DNA from: Aspidapion aeneum
Lineage: Eukaryota; Arthropoda; Insecta; Coleoptera; Brentidae
Assembly (NCBI GenBank): GCA_963576565.1
Contig: OY755046.1
Location: forward strand, 55,903,471 to 55,967,470
Length of the DNA: 64,000 nt
Direction: 5' to 3'
The notes below the pieces were generated by a model. It had not been told where the DNA came from. It was given only the letters and a program-made list of their open reading frames with translations, and searched no databases. Of this stretch, positions 43,530 to 55,467 are shown piece by piece. Each line of letters begins with the position of its first letter. Within the stretch, counting starts at the first letter, position 1. The position numbers and the translations under genes are program-made.

Positions 43530-44610
43530 GGGTAGGGGACAATTCGCCGCGGCCGATTCGCCGCAGCCGATTTACCGCGGCCGATTCGCCGCGGGACAAT
43601 TCGCCGCCGGCCGATTCGCCGCGGGGACAATTCGCCGCGAGATTTTTTATTTTATGCTTTTATTATTGGCAATTGTTTAAACAGTTTTATTTAGCTTGGT
43701 TTAAATTTAAAAAAAATCAAAATGGCGGATCCGAAATGGCGGGTTTTCCCATTTATCAACCGATATGCATCAAATTCTAAACTTTGGGGTTTTTCAGGTC
43801 GCTAATTATAAAAAAATCAAAATGGCGGATCCACAATGGCGCACTTTCTTATTAATAAACCGATTTGCCCTAAACTTGAAACATCCGGGCGCCTATAAGG
43901 TAACTCAATATAATTTTGGACTTAAATTTTAAAACCTGAAAATGGAAATGGAAAATTTTTTTAGATATTTTTCACATATTTCATGAATAAAAAAATTAAA
44001 GAGTATAAAAATCATGAGGCTTCGGCCCCCAGAGGCATCAGCCCCCCCCCCCCCAATTTTGAGGCAAATCAGTTTATAAACAAGAAAGTGCGTCATTGTG
44101 GAACCGCCATTTTAATTTTTTTAAATTTAAGTCAAAAATTGTATTAAGTTACCTTAAGCGCCGCAATGTTTCAAGTTTGAGGCAAATCGGTTTATAAACA
44201 AGAAAGTGCGCCATTGTGGAACCGCCATTTTGATTTTTTAAAATTAGGTTAAAAATAATAATCAGCGACCTGAAAGATCTCAAAGTTCCGAGTTTGATGC
44301 AAATCGGTTCATAAATAGGAAAACCGCCATTTTATTTATGTTTCTAATAAAAAAAAATGTTGAATTGTATTATACTAACCACCAAATAAAAGTTTGAAAA
44401 AGTTATGATCAAACAAATAAACAAATATATTATATGAAGTCAAGCAAAATAAAACTGTTTAAATAATTGCCAATGGTATAATATCATAAAACAAAAAATC
44501 TCGCGGCGAATTGTCTCCGCGGCGAATCGGCCGGCGGCGGATTGTCCCGCAGCGCATCGGCCGCAGCGAATCGGCTGCGGCGCATCGGCCGCGGCGAATT
44601 GTCCCATCCC
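43530..44610. mobile_element. Mutator-like inverted-repeat element with 10-bp target duplication
   Basis: CCATTGGATC flanks both sides (43520-43529 and 44611-44620). The element starts GGGTAGGGGACAATTCGCCG and ends as the inverse CGAATTGTCCCATCCC. The arms are about 150-170 bp and contain many copies of a gattcgccgcgg-type 12-mer, far more GC-rich than the surroundings. The AT-rich interior repeats a caaaatggcggatcc phrase in both orientations. Long arms and a 9-10-bp duplication fit MULE elements. No transposase. Confidence 0.75.
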
Positions 44611-44620
44611 CCATTGGATC

Positions 44621-44930
44621 AGCTGATGATCCCATTCTAGCTAGTTTATCAGCCTCCTCGTTTCCAAGATTGCCCTTATGTCCTGGAACCCAGAGGAGAT
44701 AAACCATGTGGTGACCTGCCAGGATTTTTAGTTTATCCCTACACACAGATACAAGTGCAGAGCTTACTCTGGCCGATTTGATGGCGACAGTGCAGCTCTT
44801 TTCTGACAATAAGTTTCTTAACTACACATCAGAATGGCGTATACTTCTGCCTGGAAGACAGTGGCATACTTACCCAGGGCAAAATGAAATCTCGCTACTG
44901 TTGTTGTGCAGTACACCCTATAGAGGGGGT
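44621..44930 (-). pseudogene. LINE RNase H domain, 5' part
   Basis: On the minus strand: GKYATVFQAEVYAIL (an RNase H segment with the catalytic glutamate), SARVSSALVSVCRDKLKIL, VYLLWVPGHKGNLGNEEAD (the WVPGH.G..GNE.AD motif with the catalytic aspartate) and LARMGSSADPMG. The C-terminal continuation is at 42996-43519. A stop and a frame change occur near 44815. Confidence 0.75.
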
Positions 44931-45151
44931 AAAGGGATCATTACCCTCTAGACCCCGAAAAAATATGTAAGGTATTAAGACTGTTAGTTACAAAAAATAA
45001 GTTAAAGGCTAAAAAAAATATATTTTTGTTTACTTGCTTTTTCAGAATCCAGGAAGTAAGCGCACAGAAATAATGAGCATAAGCACACAGACGACAAACT
45101 TAGAATACTAACACCGACAAACAAAATAAACAAAGTAATCGGTACATTTGA

Positions 45152-45584
45152 CCAGACCTACCCACCTAGAGTATCTCTATTTTTCTTTATCGGTGCGCTA
45201 AATCCAAATATGGGGTCCGTTTTGCCCGTAGACCCCCAAAATTTCGAGTAAGTTGCAAGAAACTTGATCAAAATATACTGCAATATTACAGCGTAAAGAT
45301 AGCAAAAAATGGTACATTTTCAAAACCAGAAAGCCAAGAATAGGTGAGACTACTAACTTCAATTTAAAATAAAATCTAAGATTATTTGAAAACTGGGCCC
45401 AACTAATTTATAAAGCCAAATTGACATAAATTAACTAAAATTCTTTGAGCGTTTGACGCATTTTTTTGTGTCCGCGCGATGTGTAACTTTTTACACTTTA
45501 CTCAAAATGTTGGGGATGTAAGGTCAAAACAGACCCCAGATTTGATTAGAGCCCACCGAAAAACTTATAGATAGGTAGGTCTGG
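45152..45584. mobile_element. Inverted-repeat element, CCAGACCTACC ends
   Basis: The arms (about 75 bp) share CCAGACCTACC, a ttcggtggg-like block, a caaat-tggggtc block and gttttg. It is 433 bp and non-coding. The right end lies directly against the next element, so its target duplication cannot be read. Confidence 0.6.
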
Positions 45585-45999
45585 CATATACGTAATATTC
45601 CAATACTCCCTGTTACCTATTTACACAATGGTTGGAGTTTGATGCAAACATTCAGAAATAAAGGTACGAAAAATGCACAGATACCAAATTTACGTAGAGT
45701 TTTTGTCAACTGGACGCCGATGATTTGACGTAACGAATACATTACAATACAATCAGGACATTTTATCTTAAGGACCGCAAAAAGGATAGACTTATAGCCA
45801 TTGATATTGCTATTTCAAATATGTTTGCATTCTGCATCATCAAGGTACCGTAGGTATTGCAATAATACGTACTGTGGAAATAATATGCATATGTCTTTGA
45901 AAGCAACCAATCAGGTCTTTTTTGGTTAAAGACCCCAAGCCCTCATGTTTGCATCATGAATGGGCAGTTACCGTGGGTATTGGAATATTATGTATATGA
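45585..45999. mobile_element. Inverted-repeat element, CATATAC ends
   Basis: The left end CATATACGTAATATTCCAAT and right end ATTGGAATATTATGTATATG are inverted. An inner pair around accgtaggtattgcaataat and taatatgcatatg is also partly inverted. It is about 415 bp, non-coding, and immediately adjacent to the previous element. Confidence 0.55.
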
Positions 46000-46140
46000 G
46001 GTCAAGTCAAATGTGCAGCCAACTTAAAGGATCAATAATTTTAAAAATTGTAAAAAAAAATTACCAAATTAAAATAATCTCGAATTATTCTTAAAAGTCA
46101 AAAATTTCAAATTTCAATATTATATGAAATTTTAAATATT

Positions 46141-47548
46141 ATCCCAGGTAGCAAGGGGTCATCAAATGACGTCTTTTTTTCGTCGAAAAGTGGTCATTTG
46201 GATGACCAGCAGGTCATCTACCAAAAAATGCTGTCCTTAAGGCGTCAGCTACTTGACGTCTTTTCGTAGTGTAAATTTTGACGTCTGAAAAACGTCAAAT
46301 ATTGGTCACTACGCACACTGCACACTTTGTCCAAGGGACATACACTCATACTTACATAGATGGTGCCCCAGTCAGTACTTGACCGGATTTATACGGAATG
46401 TGGGGGTACGTATGATAAATAAAATTAATATTAATTCAAGACAAACTTCGAGGCTTCTTTCGCTTCAAGGTGGAGATGTGTAAGTCTAGGTATAGGTCTA
46501 TTTTGAACTGTACCTCACCGACGAACACCGCTGACAAGACGCTAGCGCTACCAAGTCCACTTCCAATCCCTGACTTCGCATGCGTAGATTTACCAATATT
46601 ATTTACCTCATGTATTAGAATAGATGTACAGCGTGATTTTCACTTGAATGATTCTAACTAACCACATGAAAATAGAAAGTTTCAAAAACCTAACCTAACG
46701 AAACCTAATCAGATCTAACCGAACCAAACCAAAGCAAACTAAACCAATATTTTTTTTCAAAAAAAAAAACTTTCCTGACTTCCTACCCGGGATCCTAGAG
46801 GATGTGAATCCGAACCAGACCGTACCGAACCGAACCTATCCAAACCTAACCCTACCCAACTAAACCTAATTAGCAGTACGTGTTGTAGTTTAGTTTGGTT
46901 CAGTTTAGTTAGGTTCGGTTTGGTTCGGTTCGGATTCACATCCTCTAGGATCCCGGGCAGGAAGTCAGGAAAGTTTTTTTTTTTTTAAATTATTGGTTCA
47001 GTTTCCTTTGGTTCGGTTCGGTTAGATTTGATTAGGTTTTGTTAGGTTAGGTTTTTGAAACTTTCTATTTTCATGTGGTTAGAATCATTCAAGTGAAAAT
47101 CACCCTGTATTCATCTATTCTAATACATGAGGTAAATAATATTGGTAGTTCTGCGCATGCGAAGTCAGGGATTGAAAGTGGACCTGGTAGCGCTAGCGTC
47201 TTGTACACCGCTGTACCTGTTCCAGTACTTCCAGGTCTAAGTCACAGAAGAGTCACCTTCTGTGTCTAAGTTTCCTTCAGTGTTCTAAACTGCAGGGAAT
47301 ATTTCATATATTCAGACGAGTTTAAAAAAGTCATAAATAGGTTTGTGTCTGTGTGTGTGTCTAATGTTCTGATTTGGTCCCAAATACGTCATATTGCTGA
47401 CGTCTTTAAAACGTCTAAAAATGACGTCATTTTGGGTGTCTTTTGAACGTCATTTAAAGGTCATTTACACGTCAGATTAGAGACGTCAATGGTCATTAAA
47501 AATTACCTTTTTTTGACTTTTAAAAAACGTGACCTTGCTACCTGGGAT
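46141..47548. mobile_element. Long foldback element, ATCCCAGGTAGCAAGG ends
   Basis: The termini ATCCCAGGTAGCAAGG and CCTTGCTACCTGGGAT are inverted. The centre is a long palindrome: about 46480-46860 faces about 46885-47245, including gacgctagcgctacca, gaagtcaggaaag and gggatcctagaggatgtg on both arms, with a loop near 46862-46885. The arms carry degenerate runs of aaccgaacc/aacctaacc pentamers. It is non-coding. A one-arm fragment is at 8723-8996. Flanking AT on both sides would fit a 2-bp target, but this overlaps the palindrome of the ends. Confidence 0.65.
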
Positions 47549-47559
47549 ATCTCCTCTTT

Positions 47560-48680
47560 TTGTGAGAGTAACACCATTGAAATTCTAAAAATTATTTATT
47601 TCATTCATCGTTCACTTGTGAGAAAAATAGCTATGTTTACTTACCAAAAATTATAACAGTAGATTTTTCTTCGTGAAAATTCGACATGTATGTCACTGGA
47701 GAATCTGAAATGAAATAAAAAACTAAAATTAGCAATGCATGCAAAATTATTTTTAAAGGACAGGTGGTATTTAACGTGGATTTTAATTAATTTTTTAGGA
47801 TAACTTTAGGATTTTTGCACCACCCGTTTTTAAAATCTCTGTTACGTCTTTAAAATATTTTTAAAATGTAGAATTTGTGATACTATCTGGATAATGCTAA
47901 AATTAATTTATGAGCAGAATATCTTCAAATCCTTACCATAAATTCAAATTTACCTCTAATGATCTCTTAATAATTATCTTATAAATAATTAAATAATCTA
48001 ACAATGATTTATTATTATGAGTTATTGGTATCAATTTATAAAATATTGCAAATTAAGTAATTTGCTATGATATAATTAATGGTCTTGAAACAATTACCAT
48101 TTTTGGTTTGACAATTATTAGGTAGGTAACCGATTTTGTAAATTGAATTTTTACAAACTAATTTTGACAAATTGAAATTCTTTGGTTTTATTTTTTTAAT
48201 AAATACCTAATACTAGTTTTATCCTTAAGCTAGACATATTGATGCATATAAAATTATTAAATGGTAGAAAGGATCATGGGACTGTATGTTAGAAAAGAAC
48301 AACTGCATATCTATAAAATATGTAGTCTATAATAAAAAGGATAGAAGTTTACACGTGGTTACGCCCATTGTTTTAGGATAGCCAGACCCACAGCCAATAC
48401 CTGTGCTTTGTGCGCCGCGGTAAAGTAGAGCGAGGAAATTTCATGACTTGAGCTAGAATTTGCGTGAAATACAAATACAGACTTCTCACCTGTTTCGCTG
48501 TACAAGACGGAATGACAAACAACTTTGTGAAGACGAGGGGTCACGATGTATTCCCCTACTTTCCCACTATCAGCCGAATACGGGTCCTGTGACGTGCAGA
48601 CTTCCTTTCGTACAGTTATTTTATTTTTCAAAAATTTTTGTCAATTTTTGTTTTGTTTTCTTCCAAAAATTTTCTTATGT
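47560..48680. other. AT-rich stretch, no supported feature
   Basis: No domain-bearing frame. The segment 48359-48631 (minus) includes VCHSVLYSETGEKSVFVF and AHKAQVLAVGLAILKQWA, faintly reminiscent of a LINE RNase H region, but too little to call. Confidence 0.35.
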
Positions 48681-48689
48681 GTCGCTACT

Positions 48690-49898
48690 ATGTCGGTTTA
48701 GAACATTTTTCTACGTTGTCAGACGCCTATTCTCCACCTCCTTCGATCCTGACAGTCATCTTTTGTCAGATTTTTTGACTCATTGATCTTTGGATTAACT
48801 GTTGCCATTCTAGTTTAGGACGCCCTCTTTTTCTGCGCCCTATTGGTTGCCATTCTAGGATCTGCTTTGGTAATCTTTCCTTGGTCAATCCTTTGTACAT
48901 GGCCGTACCATATCAGTTGCCTTTTAGTGATGTCATCCGTTATGCTTCCCTCGATTCCCATTCTTTCTTTTATGATCTCATTTCTTATGTGATCTATTCT
49001 AGATATTCTTATTGATCTTCTTATTGCATCCATTTCGACACTTTCCATTTTTGTTTTGTATTTTTCTGTTACACGACAAGTCTTTATTCCATACAACAGC
49101 ATGCTTTTCACCATTGTTTCATATATGTTAAATTTTACATTCTTTTTTATTTCTCTGCTCCATAAAATACTGTTAAGACATCCAATAACATTTTTTGCTT
49201 TTACTATTCTTTTTTCCAATTCTTTACAGTCTGTTCCTGTCTTATCAAAGGTGACACCCAAGTATACATACTCATTGCATGGAGATATTGTTTGTCCATT
49301 TTCTAGTACTAACTCACTGGATTCGTTTCTAATACATAAGTACTGTGCCTTGTCCACGTTCATTGTTAATCCCCTCTTTTGGTATTCTTCTGTTAACTTT
49401 CTCATCATATACTCCATGTCTTCTTTATCATTAGCCACAATTACTTGGTCGTCAGCAAACTGTACTGTGTATATGGTAAATCGGTCGTTAAATTGTATTC
49501 CCATGCCGTGCACTTTACGTTTCCAGTTTTTTAGAGCTACTGCGGTATGTATTTTAAAAAGAGTTGGAGAGATACAACATCCCTGTCTTAAGCCTTTTGT
49601 CACCAGGAATTCTTTTGAAAGTCGATTTCCAATTTTAATTTTAGATCTTGACCCTTTGTATAGTTCTTTTATCGCTTTTATGTATGTATGATTGATATTA
49701 GTTTGCTCTAACACTGTCCATAATTTTTCTACTGGAACGGTATCATATGCTTTTTGTAGGTCCACAAAGGTAACATGAGTCTCTATATTTCTGGCGCTTC
49801 TTTTCTCAATTACTTGTTTAAGACAAAACACATTATCACTATAAGATCTGCCTGCACGAAACCCACTTTGCTTTTCTTCTTCTTGTTCATGAAAATCA
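48690..49898 (-). pseudogene. RTE-like non-LTR retrotransposon, copy A (5'-truncated)
   Basis: The main frame runs from 49831 to 48815 (338 residues): VDLQKAYDTVPVEKLW (first catalytic aspartate), RQGCCISPTLF, the active site QFADDQVIV near 49455, YVYLGVTFDKTG, the LLYGIKTCRVTEKYKTKME region, and the C-terminal WYGHVQRI. It begins inside the RT domain: the endonuclease and RT N-terminus are missing. A frame change near 48815 separates the last part (WQQLIQRSMSQK-like in copies B and C). The 3' end is near 48690 at accgacatagtag. Confidence 0.8.
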
Positions 49899-49899
49899 T

Positions 49900-50488
49900 A
49901 TGTGTCGCCACTTTCTCAAAAATATCTAATTTTTTTAAAACTTTTGCCTCCATTTTTACCAATAGACATAAGTTTTCCCAAACTTTTGCTTGCAACACCT
50001 TTTTTTAATTTTTATCAATAATTTTCTTAGAAGCCATATTTTTTTCAGGTAGCACCTAATTTTTTTTTTAAATTTTTCGCTTGTTTTCGTTTTTTTTACA
50101 AGTGTGTTAACGGTGCATCTGGGGATTAAATGTAGGGATATTCTTGCTGTAAACTTAATCAACAAAACCATACTTTAAAGGTGTTAATAACGAAGTAACA
50201 ACTATAAAGTCAAATGATTACCTTGAATTAAATCGTGTATTCTTTTTTTTAACTTTGCAAAATGTCTCTCAGGTAATTTATCTTACGAACAAGTGGAAAT
50301 AATTTGTCAATATCGACATTAAAGAAAAAATACATCGGAAAATTATTGGTCACAAGGAGGTTTAGCCAATAAAACATAAGATTAACAAATAATAATTATA
50401 AAAATAAAAAAAACTGTGAACAACAATTAAACTATAAAATATAATTTCCTTTGGAAGTTTTTCTTCGGCTGAGCTAAGTATAGGTATT
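49900..50488. other. AT-rich stretch, no supported feature
   Basis: Low-complexity T-rich and A-rich sequence; the frames here show lysine-rich composition without a domain. Confidence 0.4.
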
Positions 50489-50691
50489 CAGTGACGCATC
50501 CAGATATATGTCTTGGGTTGGGGTGGGGGCTGAGACCCCATGATTAAGGTCCCTGTATAACGAAGTTCCTTAACTTCGTTATATAGTGACCTTACCCATG
50601 ATGCCTTATTTGATGCTATTTAAGTATTTTAATCATAAAATAATTTGGAAGGGGGGCCTGTCTTCGAGCCCCCCCCCCTGGGTGCGCCCAT
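50489..50691. mobile_element. hAT-like MITE with a central palindrome
   Basis: The ends CAGTGACGCATCCAG and CTGGGTGCGCCCAT resemble those of 1579-1950. Inside is a perfect short palindrome at about 50549-50584, tataacgaagtt facing aacttcgttata. Target duplication not evident. Confidence 0.5.
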
Positions 50692-51189
50692 GTATATTAG
50701 TTAGTAGCGTATCCTATTCGAGCTGTAGTTTTGCTCGCCCATAATAAAATTATTCTGAAGGGACTGTATCAACTGGCTGGTATCATACGCCTTTTAACAA
50801 TTTATAATTTTTTAAATTAATATAAAGATTAAAAAGACAAAAAAGATTAAAATGATAAAATATATCAATTAATTGAATGCTCTAAGATTATCGCCAAAAA
50901 AATAAAAACTGAGCTAGACTATATATTAGGCAAATCAGCTTCTTTATGTGTATTCTATCTATTTAGCCTTCTTCGATCCATCTTTGGACATAGGCCTCCC
51001 CCAATATCTTCCACTATTATCTGTCTGTCGTCGTGTCCATCTGTCTAGTTTTCGCATGTTTCTTCAAATCGTCTGCACATTTCATTTGAGGTCTTCACCT
51101 ACTTCTCTGATTTTCCTAAGTTCTCTAGTTTACAATACATTTGTTCCATCAATCGTCTTTCTGTCTGTCTTCTTTATTTACATTTACAT

Positions 51190-52008
51190 GACATTCCCAA
51201 ACTATTTAGATTTTCTTCTTCCTTACAATTGGCTGATGATTTAAAAATATTTAAAAGAATTTACAGCGAACGCGACTGTAAAGAACCACAAAAGGATATT
51301 TGCATTTTATATACCTGGTGTCAAGAAAATAAAATGGAAATAAATTTTAGCAAATGCAAGCTGATAACATTTTCGAGAAAAATAAACAAAATTAAATTCT
51401 CTTATAACATTAACAATATTGAAATATCCAGAGTTAACCTTATAAATGATCTGGGGGTGCTTCTTGATTCAGAGTTTTGTTTCGTGGATCATATAAATAA
51501 TGTTATAACAAAAGCGTTCAAAATGTCAGGGTTTCCTATTCGGTCAAGTAGTGAATTTAAAAATATTGAGGTTTTAAAAATATTATATTTCTCCTTAATT
51601 AGAAGCCAGCTTGAATATTGCTGCATGATCTGGTCACCTTATTATGACATTTACAGTAATAGGTTAGAAATAGTACAACATAAGTTTGTCAACTTTTTGC
51701 TGTTTAAATTAGGTATAGACAAAAAAACTGTACAATTACAAAGAACGCTTAAAAATCATTGGAATAGATAGTCTTAGCAATCGAAGAGACAAGCTTGCGT
51801 TAAGATTTGGTCATAAAATTTTAGCTAACGAAATTAACTGTCCCAAATTACTATCGCTTCTAAACTTGTTTGCACCCTTACGTCAAAACAGAGGTACCAG
51901 ATTATTTTACTTGAACTCTTATAAATACATACAGTCATTTATCGATATTGATATATTTACCTGCAGCAATTCATCCCTTAAGCGTAAGATTGATAAAATT
52001 ATGTAATA
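51190..52008 (+). pseudogene. Jockey/I-type reverse transcriptase remnant
   Basis: The frame enters at the active site (LQLADDLKIF, 51223-51252), followed by WCQENKMEINFSKCKLITF, NDLGVLLDSEF, LYFSLIRSQLEYCCMIWSP and VQHKFVNFLLFKLG. After a frameshift near 51770 it resumes as DKLALRFGHKILANEINCP and RGTRLFYLNSYKYIQSF. The RT fingers and upstream domains are missing. The first residue of the active-site box is A, followed by two aspartates. Confidence 0.75.
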
Positions 52009-52289
52009 AATGCCACTAACTTGTGTAACGTCTTTTGACAAATTATTTTTTTGTTATTTTTACTTTAGATCTTAGCTTTTTAGAGTAATTAAGGAATGTA
52101 CTACTTGTGGGCAACCCTGCTATTGTACCTAATTAAATTAATAAATAAATTTACCTTTGGTGGTTGACCGACTTTACCAGTGTTCGTACGAATATTGTTG
52201 ATGTTTCGTTTTCTGGCAGGTCGAAAAGGGCATCTTCTGATGCACTTTTCTGAAAAGATTTCGTTTAAGAATTTAAATTAAGGCTGGAA

Positions 52290-52461
52290 GAGATAGCTGA
52301 GGATAATGAAACAGCGATTTGCATGTGTATTTGTGTGAACCTTTAGATATTAGAGGTATTAGGCGAATGGGTGTGCATTTGTTTACGTATAAGCTTTCCA
52401 TAAAAGTGCTTGTTGGTACTGTCTAGACGTGATACCCCAGAGACTAAACAACAGTCCAAAC
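52290..52461. repeat. Target repeat of the hAT element, left half
   Basis: This segment plus 54331-54450 forms one repeat unit, matched by the uninterrupted relative at about 55880-56130 (agcagtccaaacattgtac). Weak protein-like phrases occur (for example YKLF in the relative), but I cannot assign a family. Confidence 0.5.
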
Positions 52462-54330
52462 CAGTGGCGTATTTTTTTTTTATGGTTAAGCGCACTCGCA
52501 AGGAGATCCCTATCATGCTCGAGAAGCGGCCAGTGCACGGAAGTGTTGGTTTGTGTTGGTTTTGAAACGGTTCAGGTTGTAACCTGCAGGGAAAACTGTC
52601 GCAGGGAGTTTATTCCACAGCGATGCTGTTCTCCAGAGATATGAATTCTGAAATAATGAGGTTCTTGGTGCCTCTATTTTGACAGTAAATGGTTACCGTC
52701 TGATTTGTGTTCGCCTAGTAGGTGCTACTCCCGGGGGGATCATACGTTCCAACTCTTCAGAGCATTTTCCGTGATAATACCTGTAGAAGAGAGATAGATC
52801 GCCCACAGTTCTTCGATGTTCGAGACTATCCAAACTACGGGAAAGTGCGGGGTCATTGATCAGCTTGATAGCTCGTTTTTGCACGGTGTTCAAAAGCATT
52901 AAGGTATGTTTGGGTGCCGCACTCCATATATGTGAGCAGTACTCCATAGTTGGTCGAATCTGGGCTTTGTAGAGTGTCAGCAGTTGGCTTGGTGTATACA
53001 GATGTCTTGTACGAAATAGCACCCCAAGCTTTTGGGACGCCCTTTTAGCTATATCTGCCACGTGACTGTGCCAAGACATGTTGGTCTCTGCAGTGACTCC
53101 TAAGATGTTCAACTGGCTCTGCAATGTGACAGCACTTCCAGATAGCATGATGTTTGGCTCACCGTTGCTGGTCTTTTTTGAAAACAGGGCTGCTTGGGTT
53201 TTCTGCGCGTTGAACTGTACAAGGTTTTTGTTGCCCCAGTCCTCTATTATCTCCAGGTCGTTATTTATCTGCGATATTTGAGTTAGTCTAAGATGATGAA
53301 ATTCACGTGCGGATAGACACTGAGTGGGTGGTATGACTGAGGAGACTACATTGCCATCATCAGCAAAGCAATAAAGTGGATTTACTGTTTTATCTATGAG
53401 GTCATTTATGTAAATCAGAAAAAGTGTTGGCGAAAGGATTGCTCCCTGTGGCATACCAGCATTTATTTGGTAAGAGTTGGAGTTCCGGCCATCCAGTGCA
53501 ACATAAATGGATCTATCCTTAAGGTAACTTTCAAACCAAGTGCAAAGTTTCGGCGACAATCCCATTGTTTTGAGCTTGTTGAGCAGATTTTCATGCCAGA
53601 CTTTATCGAATGCTTTTGATATATCTAAGGCAATTGTTCTTGTTTCGCCTCGTAACTCAATCGCTTTTTGCCATAAGTGAGTGACATATGTAAGTAAATC
53701 GCCAGTTGACCTAAATTTTCGAAATCCGTATTGCTTGTCGTTGATAATTTTGTACTTTTCCAAGTACTTGGTTAGGTGATTGTTCACAACTCTTTCCATT
53801 ACTTTTGATATCACCGGAAGTAGAGCAATTGGTCTATAGTTTAACGGATCTGTCTTTTTTCCTTTCTTTGGAATAGGTTGTACTGCGGCAGACTTCCATG
53901 ATGATGGATATACTCCTTGCCTGTAAGATAAATTGAATAATTTAGCGAAAGTTGGGGTGAGTTCGTTAGCACAATTGTTGAGTACTATCGAGGGAATGCC
54001 ATCTGGACCCATTGCTTTGTTTGTATCCAACTTTTTAAGGGATTTTCGTATTTCTCTGTGACAAAAGGGTACCTCTGGCATGCTGTGGTAAACCCTTCCA
54101 ATGAACGGTGGAGTTTTTCCATTTGGCACTGTTAGGTTTGAGTTGTAGGACAAGATTTTGGCCAGCATATTGGTCTGTATATAGAAAAAAGTTTCGAGGG
54201 GGGGGGGCGAGACCTCATAAGGCCGTATTTTATGCGATTTTATGTTTGTATTCATGAAATATGTGGAAAATATCTAAAAAATCTTAGTTTCGGGGGGGTG
54301 CCGGGAGGCCCCCCCTTATATACGCCACTG
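52462..54330. mobile_element. hAT-ended element enclosing a reverse transcriptase fragment
   Basis: The ends CAGTGGCGTA and TACGCCACTG, with GTCCAAAC duplicated perfectly at 52454-52461 and 54331-54338, define a 1,869-bp unit of hAT type. Nearly all of it is a 5'-truncated LINE whose A-rich tail (plus-strand T run 52472-52481) abuts the left terminus. The right ~160 bp is non-LINE sequence resembling the interior of 1579-1950. The empty site is preserved in a related repeat near 56020. Confidence 0.75.
52693..54255 (-). pseudogene. Non-LTR retrotransposon reverse transcriptase (Jockey-like), 5'-truncated, copy 2
   Basis: The open frame has 520 residues. The first ~28 residues come from the hAT-like flank; the LINE part starts near residue 29. 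RT landmarks: AMGPDGIPSIVL near 82, LNYRPIALLPVISKVMER near 138-155, ALDISKAFDKVWH near 210, AGMPQGAILSPTLF near 265, active site FADDG near 296, LNILGVTAETNMSWHSH near 375, then ILYKAQIRP-like and YCSHIWSAAP. Downstream in another frame lies NSYLWRTASLWNKLP, the usual C-terminal end. The endonuclease and ORF1 are missing. The RT core has no stop and keeps both catalytic aspartates. Confidence 0.82.
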
Positions 54331-54595
54331 GTCCAAACAATGAACTACAAATGACCAGTTTCAACGAAGGAAAAGGCAGTAGTGTCTGCTAAAAAGTCAT
54401 GTCAATGATTTTTTTGGGATACAAAAAGGGTAGATTCTCATTAAAAAGGAAAACTAATAAATTTGAGATATTAAAGCAAATGAATCACTACACCATACCA
54501 TCGAAGAAATAACATATATATTTCTTCGATGATCATACTTTGTGTGAAGCAGGGACGTGTGGTGAAATTTGAGACAAGCCACGCATTTTTTTAGC

Positions 54596-55282
54596 TCACA
54601 CTACTACTATACTATAGTATTAGCTCACACTACTACTATACTATAGTAGTGTGAGCTTTGGTGGTGATCCTAATTTTTTCGAGAAAAAAAAAGTTGCTCC
54701 GATTTCAAAATTTTTTATATATCTTTGCGTTTCAGATGATTTTGAAACTTTTTTGTTACGCCGCCTGTCTGTCTGTCTGTCTGTCTGTCTGTATGTCTGT
54801 CTGTATGTCTGTCTGTAACGACCAACGCGCATAACTCAAAAACCGCTTTCTCGATTTTAATCAAATTTGGTACCTAGGCTGGGTCTCGGGTCGGGATGGT
54901 CCCATTTAAAAATGAACGAAATCCATCGATTACAAGCCAAATAAAAGGGTGGGGGTAGATTTCAGAAATTAGAGTTTATGCGAAAATATGGCGTGTGTGA
55001 TATCAAACGAAAGGGTATTGAGTCTGAAGTTAAACAAAATAAATTTTAGTTTAAAAAAAGGCTGGGGGTAGATTTAAAAAAATTGAGTTTAAGTGAAAAT
55101 ATGTCGTATGTGATATCAAATGAAAGGTAATTGAGTCTGGAGTTAAACAAAATACATTTTAGTAAAGAAAAAGGGTGGGGGTAGATTTCAATATATTTCA
55201 GATTTTAGTTATATTGGCTCACACGAACACTAAAACTATAGTACCTAGTGTGAGCTTAGGTACCCATATATTGGCAGAGTAT
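54596..55282 (+). repeat. mini-me-type repeat with TGTC microsatellite, copy 3
   Basis: Same order as 20757-21528; the terminal hairpin is duplicated (agctcacactactactatac occurs twice at 54591-54660). (CTGT)n at about 54766-54815, conserved block, then two to three gggtgggggtagattt units and the closing hairpin followed by catatattggcagag. Confidence 0.75.
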
Positions 55283-55467
55283 TTTTAAACGTAACATAAT
55301 ATAGCAATATTTGTATTTTTCTATCCTTTTTAGTTTTCCATAAACTTTAATTTTTTGCTTTAACCTACCATTTTTATTTAAGATTCCTAGTTTTCTTTTC
55401 ATTAAATCTTTGGGATCTTTCTTTTAATCAAAAAACATACTATACAATCACACAACTATATAGTTTT

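Noticed and set aside
46680..47050. Telomere-like pentamers
   Set aside because: The units are degenerate (mixed aaccta, aaccga and aaccaa) and confined to foldback arms, so this is not a telomere or telomeric array.
49056..49691. 211-residue plus-strand frame
   Set aside because: It is the antisense shadow of the RTE-like reverse transcriptase on the minus strand.
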